DNA of 64,000 bases, from NCBI RefSeq assembly GCF_001659685.2, contig NZ_LXYE02000020.1:248001-312000 (forward strand), given 5' to 3'. Numbering within the stretch: position 1 is the stretch's first letter; each line of letters opens with the position of its first letter. Made by a program: the position numbers and the translations under genes. The stretch comes from Labilibacter marinus. GTDB taxonomy: Bacteria; Bacteroidota; Bacteroidia; Bacteroidales; Marinilabiliaceae. Below the pieces are notes generated by a model that was not told the DNA's origin, made no database searches, and saw only the letters and a list, made by a program, of their open reading frames with translations. Positions 41,264 through 50,638 of the stretch are shown here, piece by piece.

Positions 41264-42856
41264 TCAACCAAATGAGGCTAATATCTGAACACAAATAATT
41301 AATAAAACCATGGCTACTGGATAAACCGTAGCATAAGCAATGGAGGGAGCATTAGTTTCAGTCATAGGGTCAACGGCTGCTAATCCTGGAGTACTAGTCA
41401 TTGAGCCCGTTAAAGCTCCTAACATAGAAAGTACATTCACCTTAAATATCCAACGCGCTACAGCTGCTCCTAAAATCATTGGAATTAAAGTTAAACATCC
41501 GCCAACTAAAAATAGAGTAAAGCCATATTCGTTAAAAGTACTTACAATGTGCGCTCCTGCTTTTGTACCTACACCAGCTAAAAAGAACATTAACCCTAAA
41601 GTTCGTAGTAATTGGTTGGCACCACCTGACATAGACCAAATAATAGGTCCTGTTTTACCAATTCTACTTAAAATCATAGCAACAGTTAAAACGCCTCCTG
41701 TTAAACCTAAAGAAAAGGTAAAAGAATGACCAAAGTTGAGTGAGAATTTACCCAAGAAAAATCCTAATACAATACCTGCTGCAATAGGGAAAAAGTTAGT
41801 ATCAGAAAGCTTCTTACTATTTCCACCAAAAATCTTGGTCACCATTTGCATATGTGCTTTGCTACATGAAATTTTTATTTTATCACCCATCTGTAATCGT
41901 AAGTTTGGAGTAGGTGTAATATCTATACCCGAACGTCTTACTCTGGTGATAGTGACATTATATGTGGCTGTCCATTGATAAATTTCCTTAATGGTCTTAT
42001 TCATCACATTGGCATTAGAAACTAAGATAGATTGTATCTCATAACCTTCCTTTAAAGGAATTTCTTCCTTTGTTTCGCTTCCTATTAATAGTTCTACTTT
42101 ATTTAAAGCATCCTCTGTTCCTACTGCCTTAATAATATCGCCTTGATTAAGCACGGTATTGGAAGAAGGAACCTGAGGTTCTCCTTTGGTTTTAACGCGT
42201 GAAATAACACCCTGTGTCATGGTTCTAACCCTAAGTTCTCCAATAGTTTTGCCTGCAACATTATCGTTTTCTACCACAAAGTGTTTAAAGGAAATTTCAG
42301 GAAAACTTTCTTCTGATGATTTTTCGTACTCCTCTTCTGCTTTTTTCAGATTAATTCGTGTAAACTTTGGGTATAATCGTACAAATAGAATAACACCAAT
42401 AACACCAAAAGGGTAGGCAATACCATAACCAATAGAAACACCAGTAGAGCCAGTGCTCTCAATGGCTGCAGCTAGACCTGGTGTACTAGTGAGAGCTCCT
42501 GTTAGTAAACCAATGGCTACTGGTACTTCAATGTTAAAAAGTACAATAGCTAAATAGGTTAAGATGGATGCCGATATAATAACAACAGTTGCCATTACTA
42601 CTAAAGTACGTCCCTGCTTTTTAAAGGAGTCAAAAAATCCAGGACCAGCCTGAATACCAATTGTATATACGAATAAAATTAAGCCAATTTTTTCAATGAT
42701 AGAAGGCATAACCACGCCATAATGACCAAATACTAAAGCCACAAATATAATAGCCGAAATATCTAGGGATATTCCTTTTATTTTAGCATTTCCGATGATG
42801 TATCCCAAACATATTATAACAAATAAAGCGAAGTAACCTTGTTGTAAGTATTCCAT
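41264..42856 (-). CDS. AAE/YidE-family transporter with two TrkA-C domains
   Basis: 530-residue membrane protein of the aspartate:alanine exchanger (YidE/YbjL) family. Two membrane halves (about 1-165 and 360-530) each hold a GALTxSTPGLAA motif (GALTSTPGLAAA and GALTGSMTSTPGLAAV), showing the internal duplication. Between them lie two RCK/TrkA-C domains (about 195-280 and 285-360). It could exchange amino acids or dicarboxylates; the substrate is unknown. Monocistronic and convergent with the barrel gene. Confidence 0.9.
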   Translation of the reverse strand: MEYLQQGYFALFVIICLGYIIGNAKIKGISLDISAIIFVALVFGHYGVVMPSIIEKIGLILFVYTIGIQAGPGFFDSFKKQGRTLVVMATVVIISASILTYLAIVLFNIEVPVAIGLLTGALTSTPGLAAAIESTGSTGVSIGYGIAYPFGVIGVILFVRLYPKFTRINLKKAEEEYEKSSEESFPEISFKHFVVENDNVAGKTIGELRVRTMTQGVISRVKTKGEPQVPSSNTVLNQGDIIKAVGTEDALNKVELLIGSETKEEIPLKEGYEIQSILVSNANVMNKTIKEIYQWTATYNVTITRVRRSGIDITPTPNLRLQMGDKIKISCSKAHMQMVTKIFGGNSKKLSDTNFFPIAAGIVLGFFLGKFSLNFGHSFTFSLGLTGGVLTVAMILSRIGKTGPIIWSMSGGANQLLRTLGLMFFLAGVGTKAGAHIVSTFNEYGFTLFLVGGCLTLIPMILGAAVARWIFKVNVLSMLGALTGSMTSTPGLAAVDPMTETNAPSIAYATVYPVAMVLLIICVQILASFG

Positions 42857-43181
42857 GAGTATTTTAGATTAGGCTTGCAAATATAACTATTTATCAGGCT
42901 TTTATAATTGATGAAATGAAATTGTAGTGTTTATTAACATTAGTTAAAAGTTGAACATTGTAACATTTGAAACTATGTGCATATGTTGCATACGTTTGTA
43001 ATAAATAATCATTCAGTAAGTTGAGCTGCTTGCAATGTCTCATATTTACAATTCTACGTGTTAGGGGTGCTTACGGCAATTGCTAATTAATGTTAATAAT
43101 TTGATGGTGCGATAACACTTAGGAGCTTTACGCCTTACATTTGCCGCATATTGTAAGAAACACCTATAATCTAGTTACAAA
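42857..43181. other. 325-bp intergenic region with a -7 element
   Basis: No gene. TACATTTG at 43136-43143 fits a -7 element for the histidine-rich barrel gene (ATG 43182), without a -33 TTTG at the right distance. GTGCATATGTTGCATAC near 42975-42991 is a short dyad-like string. Nothing else was found. Confidence 0.4.
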
Positions 43182-43781
43182 ATGAACTTCTTAAAATTAA
43201 TGACGCTATGTTTAGCGTTAGTTTTTGGTGCCGAAATGTCGGCACAGCATGAGGATGTACAACATCATGAACATGGCTCATCGAATCATCACGCTATAGA
43301 AAAACACGAACATGGCAAGCACAAGCTGGCTTTTTATTCGGGTTTTACACATGTTGCAGCGGCTTTTTATGAGCACGAAACACATGAAGAAAGCACCGGA
43401 AAATGGATTCCGACTTTGGGAGCAGAGTATTATTATACGCTATCTAAAAAGTTTGATATTGGTTTAATTGCTGATATTGAGCTGGATGAATATTATATTC
43501 GTGAAAAGAATGAGGATGAGTTATTAAGAAATAATATTGTTATTGCAGCTGCAGTAGCTAGATATAAACCTATACCTAGATTGGGTATTTTTGCAGGGCC
43601 TGGATTTGAAACTGAATTTATTGAGAATGAAGATTCTAAATCCTTTATGGTTATTAAAGTAGGAATTGACTATGAGGTAGAGATAGAAAATGGATGGGAA
43701 CTTACACCTATATTCTCTTACGATTGTAAAGAGGAGTATTCCTCATATTCCTTTGGTATTTCTATAGGGAAGAGATTTTAA
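43182..43781 (+). CDS. Outer-membrane barrel-like protein with His-rich N-terminus
   Basis: 199 residues: signal peptide about 1-21 (ending EMSA), then a 26-residue segment with nine His residues (HEDVQHHEHGSSNHH and on), then a barrel-like domain of about 150 residues ending GISIGKRF with terminal Phe. The His cluster suggests binding of Zn, Ni or Cu at the outer membrane or a metal-linked role. No known family assigned. It stands alone with its own terminator. Confidence 0.75.
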   Translation: MNFLKLMTLCLALVFGAEMSAQHEDVQHHEHGSSNHHAIEKHEHGKHKLAFYSGFTHVAAAFYEHETHEESTGKWIPTLGAEYYYTLSKKFDIGLIADIELDEYYIREKNEDELLRNNIVIAAAVARYKPIPRLGIFAGPGFETEFIENEDSKSFMVIKVGIDYEVEIENGWELTPIFSYDCKEEYSSYSFGISIGKRF

Positions 43782-43805
43782 AACACAATATTACAAGATA
43801 ATCAC

Positions 43806-43838
43806 AAAAAGCATCCTAAATATCTAAGGGTGCTTTTT
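43806..43838. terminator. Terminator shared by convergent genes
   Basis: AAAAAGCATCCT (43806-43817) pairs with AGGGTGCTTTTT (43827-43838), one G-T pair, with a T-run on the plus strand and an A-run on the left. It overlaps the stop of the minus-strand gene at 43816. Confidence 0.85.
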
Positions 43839-44271
43839 TTAATTCAACAAATCGGCTTATTTCTTCGGTTTCGAAACCAAAGGATTTAATCCAATGAAGA
43901 GCTTCGTTTTCCGATTTAAAAACTCTTGTGTTTACATGAATATTGCGCAGATAAAATGAAAAGACATAGGCTTTCATAACATCAAAAAACTTTGAATTAA
44001 CTACAATAGCATTACACTTATAATTAACCGTGTTAGCAATACGTTTTATGGTTTTATTAATCTCAAAGGCAGCCTGATGCTCTGATAATACCATTTCTTT
44101 AAAGTTGCACAAAGTAGCAAATTGAGAATGGTTATATTCGTTCAGCATTTGTTTAGCAATGTTATCAAAATAAAGTGCTTCCTCTTTACCATGATGCCCC
44201 ATGGTTTTAAAGTATGCTAAATCATGATACATACGTATGCAAAAGTGTGAGTTGTCAATCTCAATAGTCAT
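43816..44271 (-). CDS. Unrecognised 151-residue cytoplasmic protein (SpoIIAA-like?)
   Basis: No signal or membrane segment. Its alternation of strands and helices with FKSENEALHWIKSFG near the end resembles the SpoIIAA/STAS-like fold seen in small regulatory proteins, but I do not see a conserved phosphorylatable Ser motif. Upstream of the DUF1456 gene's stop by 99 bp on the same strand. Function unknown. Confidence 0.7.
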   Translation of the reverse strand: MTIEIDNSHFCIRMYHDLAYFKTMGHHGKEEALYFDNIAKQMLNEYNHSQFATLCNFKEMVLSEHQAAFEINKTIKRIANTVNYKCNAIVVNSKFFDVMKAYVFSFYLRNIHVNTRVFKSENEALHWIKSFGFETEEISRFVELKKAPLDI

Positions 44272-44370
44272 AGGCCTGATTTTAAAAATTGAACTTATTC
44301 CTCAAGTTCGGAAAAAGAATTCAATTATTTAATAATTAAGCCAATAAAATTTCAGAAGTGGTGTTTTAAG

Positions 44371-44829
44371 TTATCCTCGGTATTTCTTTTGCAGACCAAA
44401 ACAAAATTTTCTAAGTATTTGGTCTTTACAAACTCTAAATTTATCCTGCGTTGGTTTTCTGAAGAAGGCGCTTAATTCACCTTTACTAATGCTAAAGTCT
44501 GCCAAGGCAAGAATATTAATAATATCCTCATCTTTAAGCTGCAAAGCAATTTTTAGTTTACGTAGTATAATGTTGTTGTTCAAACGCTTTTCATTAACAG
44601 GAGGCTCACCTTCTTTTACACCTCTTTTGTGTGCGATAAATCCGTTTAAGAAAGCAGAAAAATATTGGTCTACAATGGTTTTGTAAGCATCATCATCTTC
44701 TTTTTTTAACCAGTTGCTCACCTCTTCTCGCGTAACTTTTACTTGAGCCAAAGAAAACAACTTGATCATAGCGCTGTCATTCAAATCAAAGGTATATCGT
44801 ATGTTTCTTAAAACGTCGTTATTGTTCAT
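44371..44829 (-). CDS. DUF1456 family protein (YehS-like)
   Basis: 152 residues built of two similar helical halves (about 3-65 and 84-148), each starting NNxxLRxxRxTFxL / NNIILRKLKIAL and containing an LFSLAQVKVTREEVSNWL-type helix pair. This duplicated plan is diagnostic of DUF1456. The biochemical role is not established. Confidence 0.88.
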   Translation of the reverse strand: MNNNDVLRNIRYTFDLNDSAMIKLFSLAQVKVTREEVSNWLKKEDDDAYKTIVDQYFSAFLNGFIAHKRGVKEGEPPVNEKRLNNNIILRKLKIALQLKDEDIINILALADFSISKGELSAFFRKPTQDKFRVCKDQILRKFCFGLQKKYRG

Positions 44830-44867
44830 TTTATATGTACTTTGTTAATGGACGGCAAGATAAAACA

Positions 44868-44900
44868 AAACCTCCAATATAAAGCTGATATTGGAGGTTT
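44868..44900 (-). terminator. Terminator of the TlpA/DUF4369 lipoprotein gene
   Basis: Perfect 13-bp stem with arms 44868-44880 and 44888-44900 (AAACCTCCAATAT / ATATTGGAGGTTT). On the minus strand the 3' arm runs into TTTTGTTTT. Confidence 0.82.
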
Positions 44901-44925
44901 AAAATATTTTTACGACTAAGGATGT

Positions 44926-46329
44926 TTAGCTATTGGCCAGTTCAATTAGTTGTTTTTTAATCACTTCTTCCGATGATGGTCTGTCTGCGTTTGCATTTAC
45001 TAAGTTTCCATTTTTATCGATTAAGATAAAACGAGGAATGCCTTTAATGGCGTAGTTTGTGATGATGTCAGATTTCCATTCGCCTTCTGCAAAAAGTTGA
45101 TACCCTTTCAGTTCTTTTTTGGCTACCATCTTTTCCCAAGCGTCTTTGTCGCCATCAATAGAAATGCTTACAAAGGCAATGTCTTTATTATGAAGTTCTT
45201 CTTCCAAAGCTTTAAGATGAGGAATCTCTCTCATGCATGGTCCGCACCAAGTAGCCCAAACGTCAATGTATATAACTTTACCTTTTAAATCTTCCGAGTT
45301 AATTAATTCTCCATTAATGTCTGTGTAAGCAAAAGTAGGTGCTTTGTTTCCTGGTTTTAAGGCGTCAAGCTTTGCTAATAAAGTTTTAAATTCAGCAATA
45401 TATTCTTCGTTTTTAATCAATTCTGCATATCTACTCTCATAAACCTCTTTAACTTCGTCGTTAGCGTAAGTGTATGACGAGATCATTTGATTTCCTAATT
45501 CATCTTTTATTTCTTGCGTTGCGGCAAGCGCTGTTAAATAGTCAAACTTTTTATTAGCAGCTGCTGCGGATTCTACATCTAATTCTTCATCCTCAATAGC
45601 TTGATTTATTTTAGCATCATACTTTTTAAGCACAAAATACTTATAGGTGTTCAGTTCTTTATATAAAGCTTCGTTATCTAAAGCAATATCATCACCCACT
45701 GTTTTAAAACTCGCTGGAATAGGTAAAGAGTCTTGAGGTGCTAAGCGCTTATGATACATGGTGTAATACATGTATTTTTCGCTTTTTTCAATATTTTTGA
45801 TTAGTTCAATCCTGTCAAAAAAGTGTTGGTCTGCAACGCCAGTTTGTTTAAATGAATCAATAGAACTAATTATACTTGTATGGTAGGTATTAATCAGGTT
45901 TTCAAAACTATCAGAAGGAAGCATGAGGGTATTTCTAAAGTCTTTCATGATAGCACTGTGCTTTTCATTTAACGAAAGCGCAAATTTGCTCTCTTCAAAT
46001 TCTTTACCGCTTAATTCAAGGCTTGTATAGTTACCTTGTTTTAGCTGATCAATATCAAAGTTAATAGTGATATCGGCACCTGGCTTTAGGTAAAGCATAA
46101 ATCCAAATTTACCATTTTTAAGGTAATAGGTACCTGCTTGTTCAACTGTTAAGCTAGCAATAAAGGCTCCGTCGGTAATTTTTAAAGTATCTGATGAATC
46201 TAATAGTTGATTTGATATAACGATTTCATCAGCTGCCTGATTCTGAATTGTTCCACTTATTTTTGCAATAGGTTGGGGGTTACATGCAAAAAGTAAAACG
46301 GCAATTCCTAAATAAATAAAGTTTTTCAT
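44926..46329 (-). CDS. TlpA-family lipoprotein with DUF4369-like N-terminus
   Basis: About 467 residues from the ATG at 46329, which places a signal peptide with lipobox LLFAC at the very start; the frame opens 24 codons earlier but that would bury the signal. An N-terminal beta domain (about 20-115, ISGTIQNQAADEIVI) fits DUF4369, a helical middle follows, and the C-terminal thioredoxin domain has WATWCGPC and KGIPRFILID with the cis-Pro. Membrane-anchored periplasmic thiol reductase of the kind common in this phylum. Confidence 0.9.
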   Translation of the reverse strand: MKNFIYLGIAVLLFACNPQPIAKISGTIQNQAADEIVISNQLLDSSDTLKITDGAFIASLTVEQAGTYYLKNGKFGFMLYLKPGADITINFDIDQLKQGNYTSLELSGKEFEESKFALSLNEKHSAIMKDFRNTLMLPSDSFENLINTYHTSIISSIDSFKQTGVADQHFFDRIELIKNIEKSEKYMYYTMYHKRLAPQDSLPIPASFKTVGDDIALDNEALYKELNTYKYFVLKKYDAKINQAIEDEELDVESAAAANKKFDYLTALAATQEIKDELGNQMISSYTYANDEVKEVYESRYAELIKNEEYIAEFKTLLAKLDALKPGNKAPTFAYTDINGELINSEDLKGKVIYIDVWATWCGPCMREIPHLKALEEELHNKDIAFVSISIDGDKDAWEKMVAKKELKGYQLFAEGEWKSDIITNYAIKGIPRFILIDKNGNLVNANADRPSSEEVIKKQLIELANS

Positions 46330-46486
46330 TTTTGTAATTGGTTTATATTTAAAAACATAGCGAATATAAATAAATGTCGTAATTATTTCCTCAAAACGCA
46401 TATTAATTAATTTCTCACAATTTATTGTAGGCTATCTAAAACAATTATTAAAAGGGTATTATGCATTTGTTCTTTTTTCTATCTTT

Positions 46487-47380
46487 ATGGCCAATTATAT
46501 CATGAAAAAGAAAGATAGTCAACAAACACAACGGCAGCTCCGTAACTCCTATTTTACTACTGTAATTAGTATTGCATTGGTATTATTTTTACTGGGAGCA
46601 GTAGGTTATTTAATGCTAAACGCCCAACGCCTATCCAATTATGTGAAGGAAAACATAGGATTTAATATTGTTTTAAAGGACAATGTTAGAGAGGTAGAGG
46701 TGCGTCGATTACAAAAATATTTAGATGCATCCTCTTATGTAAAGGCTACCGAATACATTGATAAAGATAGAGCTGCCAAAGAACTTCAGGAAGAGTTGGG
46801 AGAGGATTTTGTTGATTTTTTAGGTTATAACCCATTGTTATCGTCTATTGAGGTAAAGCTCTTCGCTGAATATGCTAATCCAGATAGCATTAAAAATGTT
46901 GAAGAGATATTTAATTCTTTTCCGCAAGTTAAAGAGGTTTTCTATCAAAAAAATCTCATTCAAAAAGTAAATGAAAACGTGAATAAAATTAGTTTGGTTT
47001 TACTAACGTTTACCTTTTTGCTTTTAATGATTGCTACTGCATTAATAAATAATACCATAAGACTTTCTATATATTCTAAACGATTTTTAATTAACACCAT
47101 GCAGTTGGTTGGAGCTACCAAAGGTTTTATACGACAGCCATTTGTAAGCACCAGCATTATACATGGTTTGCTGGGTGCATTATTGGCCAACGGAATGTTA
47201 GCTGGAGGCATTTATGTTTTGCACCATGAACTGGGAGGTTTTATTGGTTTTGATAATATTGAATTGATTGGAGTTTTATTTATTTTGGTGGTAGTACTAG
47301 GAATATTTCTTTCGTTAGTGTCCACCTTTTTTGCAGTAAATAAATATTTAAGGTTAAAAACAGATCAGTTATACTTTTAA
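46487..47380 (+). CDS. ftsX: Cell-division protein FtsX
   Basis: ABC-type permease subunit that, with FtsE, transmits a signal to cell-wall hydrolases. 297 residues: TM about 22-45, a periplasmic domain about 50-165 (ENIGFNIVLKDN start), then three TM segments (about 170-190, 220-245, 262-285) with the NTMQLVGATKGFIRQPF coupling helix. ftsE is not adjacent, as usual in Bacteroidota. ATG 46502, five codons in, is an alternative start and would fit better if the TATCTTTA at 46480-46487 is a promoter element. Confidence 0.94.
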   Translation: MANYIMKKKDSQQTQRQLRNSYFTTVISIALVLFLLGAVGYLMLNAQRLSNYVKENIGFNIVLKDNVREVEVRRLQKYLDASSYVKATEYIDKDRAAKELQEELGEDFVDFLGYNPLLSSIEVKLFAEYANPDSIKNVEEIFNSFPQVKEVFYQKNLIQKVNENVNKISLVLLTFTFLLLMIATALINNTIRLSIYSKRFLINTMQLVGATKGFIRQPFVSTSIIHGLLGALLANGMLAGGIYVLHHELGGFIGFDNIELIGVLFILVVVLGIFLSLVSTFFAVNKYLRLKTDQLYF

Positions 47381-47389
47381 CGTAACGCT

Positions 47390-47641
47390 ATGTCGAGTAA
47401 CAAACAAGAAAAGAAATTTGAATTCGCCCTTTCTAAAGAAAACTACATATTAATGGCTATTGGTTTTGCCATCGTAATTCTAGGTTTTATACTCATGATT
47501 GGAGGAAGAAGTGAAGATCCTAATGTGTTTAATGAAGAAATTTACGGATTTCAACGCATTACATTAGCGCCAATGTTGGTGTTAGTCGGTTTTGCTTTTG
47601 AGGTTTATGCCATTATGAAAAAGCCAAAAGAGAAGAAATAA
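47390..47641 (+). CDS. DUF3098 small membrane protein
   Basis: 83 residues with two membrane helices (about 20-40 and 58-75) joined by GGRSEDPNVFNEEIYGFQRI, the DUF3098 signature. Always found with ftsX and uppP in Bacteroidota, which suggests an envelope or division role. It follows ftsX by 9 bp. Confidence 0.92.
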   Translation: MSSNKQEKKFEFALSKENYILMAIGFAIVILGFILMIGGRSEDPNVFNEEIYGFQRITLAPMLVLVGFAFEVYAIMKKPKEKK

Positions 47642-47756
47642 AACTTAAAATATCTAAATCAATATTTCGTTTTAGTGAGTTAGAGCTTACATTGATTTTG
47701 CCTGTCAAACTAATGACTGAAGACTAACGAGCTATTAAACATTATCCTAATTTATT

Positions 47757-48545
47757 ATGAGTGTAATTGAAGCTTTAATTCTTGGAATTATTCAGGGATT
47801 AACGGAATTTTTGCCTGTGAGTAGTAGTGGGCATCTTGAAATTGGAAAACATTTATTGGGAGTGGAGGCTACTGATAATTTAACTTTTACAGTAGTAGTG
47901 CATGGTGCTACAGTGTTAAGTACCATTGTTGTTTTCAGAAAGGATATTGCCCATCTTATTAAGGGTTTGTTCGCTTTTAAATGGAATGAGGAAACACAGT
48001 ATCTTTTTAAAATTGCCGTTAGTATGATACCGATTGGTATTGTGGGAGTATTCTTTAAAGATTACGTTGAAGAGTTATTTAATACAGAAAAAATTATGCT
48101 GCTGGTTGGGTGTATGCTACTAATCACAGCTACGTTATTAGCCTTTACATTTTATGCTAAGTCTAAAGATAAAGAAGTTTCTTTTAAGGATGCATTTATC
48201 ATCGGTATAGCCCAAACTATAGCAGTTCTGCCAGGTATTTCAAGATCTGGTTCAACCATTGCAACAGGTTTATTACTGGGTAATAAAAGAGAGGCTGTAG
48301 CTCGATTTTCGTTTTTAATGGTTTTGATACCTATACTAGGCGAAAATGTTCTTAGTTTTTTAAAGGATGACTTTACCGCTTCTGGTTCTATTGGAGCTAT
48401 GCCCTTGTTGGTAGGTTTTATAGGGGCGTTTGTTGCAGGTTTGTTGGCTTGTAAGGCCATGATCAGTTTAGTTAAAAAAGGTAAGTTAATATACTTTGCT
48501 ATCTACTGTGCCGCAGCAGGTGCAATTGCAATTATCTTTGCTTAA
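47757..48545 (+). CDS. uppP: Undecaprenyl-diphosphate phosphatase
   Basis: Dephosphorylates undecaprenyl diphosphate, recycling the lipid carrier for peptidoglycan and polysaccharides (BacA type). 262 residues, eight or so TM helices, with both catalytic motifs: [13 protein letters not shown] at residues 14-26 and [11 protein letters not shown] near 160-170. Third gene of the ftsX-DUF3098-uppP-truB-queA block. Confidence 0.97.
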   Translation: MSVIEALILGIIQGLTEFLPVSSSGHLEIGKHLLGVEATDNLTFTVVVHGATVLSTIVVFRKDIAHLIKGLFAFKWNEETQYLFKIAVSMIPIGIVGVFFKDYVEELFNTEKIMLLVGCMLLITATLLAFTFYAKSKDKEVSFKDAFIIGIAQTIAVLPGISRSGSTIATGLLLGNKREAVARFSFLMVLIPILGENVLSFLKDDFTASGSIGAMPLLVGFIGAFVAGLLACKAMISLVKKGKLIYFAIYCAAAGAIAIIFA

Positions 48546-48569
48546 AGAGATATAAACTAATAAAATACG

Positions 48570-48599
48570 ATTGCCAAGGGATATCTTTCTCTTGGCAAT
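48570..48599 (+). terminator. Terminator-like hairpin between uppP and truB
   Basis: ATTGCCAAG (48570-48578) pairs with CTTGGCAAT (48591-48599), followed by TTGTTTG. Only a weak T-run, so partial termination inside the block is possible. Confidence 0.5.
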
Positions 48600-48623
48600 T
48601 GTTTGTATATAATAGATTTGAAA

Positions 48624-49331
48624 ATGGAAGTTGAAAACATTAAACCCGGTGGGTATGACTTTAAAGAAGGAGAAGTTTTATTGTTTGATAAACCATATGA
48701 GTGGACCTCCTTTGATGTAGTGAATAAGGTGCGTTGGTTAGTACGTAGAGCCTTGGGGGTAAAAAAAATAAAAGTTGGTCATGCGGGTACTTTAGATCCT
48801 TTGGCTACTGGCTTGCTTATTATTTGCACAGGAAAAGCAACTAAAACCATAGATAATTACCAAGCGGAAGAAAAAGAGTATGTAGCCACACTAAAGTTAG
48901 GAGCTACAACGCCATCATTCGATTTAGAATCAGAAATTGATGAAACATTTCCGACCGACCATATTGATAGAAAATTAATAGATGAAACCTTAAAGGATTT
49001 TATCGGAGAACTAGAGCAGATACCTCCAGCATTTTCCGCTGTATGGGTAGATGGTAAAAGAGCCTATGAATTGGCACGACAAGGAAAAGACCCGAAGCTA
49101 AAGGCTAAGAAGCTAGTTATTACAGAAATTGAAGTAATAGATTTTAAAAATGATGAACTTGTTTTAAGAATTGTGTGCAGCAAAGGAACATATATTCGTG
49201 GATTAGCCAGAGATATTGGGAAAGCATTAAATAGTGGGGCTCATTTAATGGCCCTAAAAAGAACGCGTATCGGCCAGTATATCAATGAAAATAGCATGAA
49301 TATCGAAACGTTTGAAAAAAAGTTAAAATAA
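48624..49331 (+). CDS. truB: tRNA pseudouridine(55) synthase
   Basis: Makes pseudouridine 55 in the T-loop of tRNAs. 235 residues from ATG 48624 (a TTG seven codons upstream is unlikely). HAGTLDPLATG near 50-60 contains the nucleophile Asp, DKPYEWTSFDVV near 22-33 opens the domain, and CSKGTYIRGLARDIG near 190-204 is the second motif. Lies between uppP and queA. Confidence 0.96.
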   Translation: MEVENIKPGGYDFKEGEVLLFDKPYEWTSFDVVNKVRWLVRRALGVKKIKVGHAGTLDPLATGLLIICTGKATKTIDNYQAEEKEYVATLKLGATTPSFDLESEIDETFPTDHIDRKLIDETLKDFIGELEQIPPAFSAVWVDGKRAYELARQGKDPKLKAKKLVITEIEVIDFKNDELVLRIVCSKGTYIRGLARDIGKALNSGAHLMALKRTRIGQYINENSMNIETFEKKLK

Positions 49332-49334
49332 TTT

Positions 49335-49368
49335 GCAACCTTTGCAAAAACCTTACGTATAAGGTTGC
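49335..49368 (+). terminator. Hairpin after truB with two alternative pairings
   Basis: GCAACCTT (49335-49342) can pair with AAGGTTGC (49361-49368), or AACCTTA (49349-49355) with TAAGGTT (49360-49366). No strong T-run follows, so it is a modest terminator candidate. The rest of the gap to queA holds inverted GTACACA (49373-49379) / TGTGTAC (49466-49472). Confidence 0.45.
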
Positions 49369-49531
49369 TCTTGTACACACATACGCTAAGTTACACAATT
49401 ACAATTACATAAATTAAATTTAAGCTGTTTGGGCTAATGTAAAATTATCATTGGTGTGAACTTAATGTGTACATACCGAGTTTATTAGTGAGAATATTTC
49501 AGTAGTTGATAAAATATAAAGTAAACGCAAA

Positions 49532-50581
49532 ATGAAGTTATCAAAGTTTAAGTACAACCTTCCTGAAGAATTAATAGCCTTACATCCAACGCATAATCGC
49601 GATGAATCAAGATTACTTGTTTTGGATAAAAAAACAGGTGCTATTGAGCATAAAATCTTCAAGGATGTGGTTGATTATTTTACTGATCAAGATGTTATGG
49701 TCTTCAATAATACCAAGGTTTTTCCTGCCAGATTGTATGGTAATAAAGAAAAAACGGGTGCAGAAATTGAAGTATTTTTGTTACGCGAGCTTAATCACGA
49801 ACAAAAATTGTGGGATGTTTTGGTAGATCCTGCTCGTAAAATTAGAATTGGTAATAAACTTTACTTTGGCGAGAACGATGAGATGGTGGCTGAGGTGATT
49901 GATAATACTACTTCAAGAGGAAGAACTTTACGATTCTTATATGATGGTCCTTACGATGAGTTTAAAAAAGCTTTATTTGCATTAGGAGAAACTCCGCTTC
50001 CAAAAATCATCGATCGTAAGGTTGAGCCAGAAGATAGAGAGAGATTTCAAACTATTTATGCTAAGCACGAAGGAGCAGTTGCTGCACCTACAGCAGGTAT
50101 GCATTTTAGCCGTGAGTTAATGAAACGTTTAGAAATCAATGGAATTAACTTTGCAGAAGTTACGTTACATGTTGGTTTGGGTAACTTCCGCTCGGTGGAT
50201 GTGGAGGACTTAACCAAGCATAAAATGGATTCTGAGCAGATTTACATTACAGATGAAGCTTGTAATATCATTAATAAAGGTAAAGAGGAGCGTAGACGTA
50301 TTTGTGGAGTAGGAACAACAGTGATGAGAACCATCGAAACTTCGGTTTCTACATTTGGTCATGTAAAACCTTTTGAAGGATGGACTAATAAATTTATTTT
50401 CCCTCCATACGAATTTAAGGTGGCAGATTCAATGATCTCAAACTTTCACCTACCATTATCTACTTTAATGATGATGTCAGCGGCATTTGCAGGTTATGAT
50501 AACTTAATGAATGCTTATGATGTAGCCGTTAAAGAAAAATACCGTTTTGGTACTTATGGTGATGCTATGTTAATTATCTAA
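49532..50581 (+). CDS. queA: S-adenosylmethionine:tRNA ribosyltransferase-isomerase
   Basis: Transfers and isomerises the ribosyl group of SAM onto preQ1 in tRNA, making epoxyqueuosine. 349 residues with the full signature set: [15 protein letters not shown] near 18-32, [16 protein letters not shown] near 54-69, [10 protein letters not shown] near 187-196 and [20 protein letters not shown] near 304-323. No preQ1 riboswitch was recognised upstream. Confidence 0.97.
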   Translation: MKLSKFKYNLPEELIALHPTHNRDESRLLVLDKKTGAIEHKIFKDVVDYFTDQDVMVFNNTKVFPARLYGNKEKTGAEIEVFLLRELNHEQKLWDVLVDPARKIRIGNKLYFGENDEMVAEVIDNTTSRGRTLRFLYDGPYDEFKKALFALGETPLPKIIDRKVEPEDRERFQTIYAKHEGAVAAPTAGMHFSRELMKRLEINGINFAEVTLHVGLGNFRSVDVEDLTKHKMDSEQIYITDEACNIINKGKEERRRICGVGTTVMRTIETSVSTFGHVKPFEGWTNKFIFPPYEFKVADSMISNFHLPLSTLMMMSAAFAGYDNLMNAYDVAVKEKYRFGTYGDAMLII

Positions 50582-50604
50582 TTAAGGATATTCTAAAAAT
50601 ATAT

Positions 50605-50638
50605 AATGCCGTATACTTTATAGTGTACGGCATTTTTT
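50605..50638 (+). terminator. Terminator of queA
   Basis: AATGCCGTATAC (50605-50616) pairs with GTGTACGGCATT (50623-50634), one G-T pair, followed by a T-run to 50638 that overlaps the convergent photolyase stop codon. Confidence 0.9.

Noticed and set aside
41340-41729. 129-codon frame antisense to the AAE-type transporter
   Set aside because: Lies wholly inside the transporter gene on the opposite strand; long antisense frames arise from its codon use.
49332-49531. preQ1 riboswitch upstream of queA
   Set aside because: No preQ1 pseudoknot pattern could be traced; only simple inverted repeats are present.
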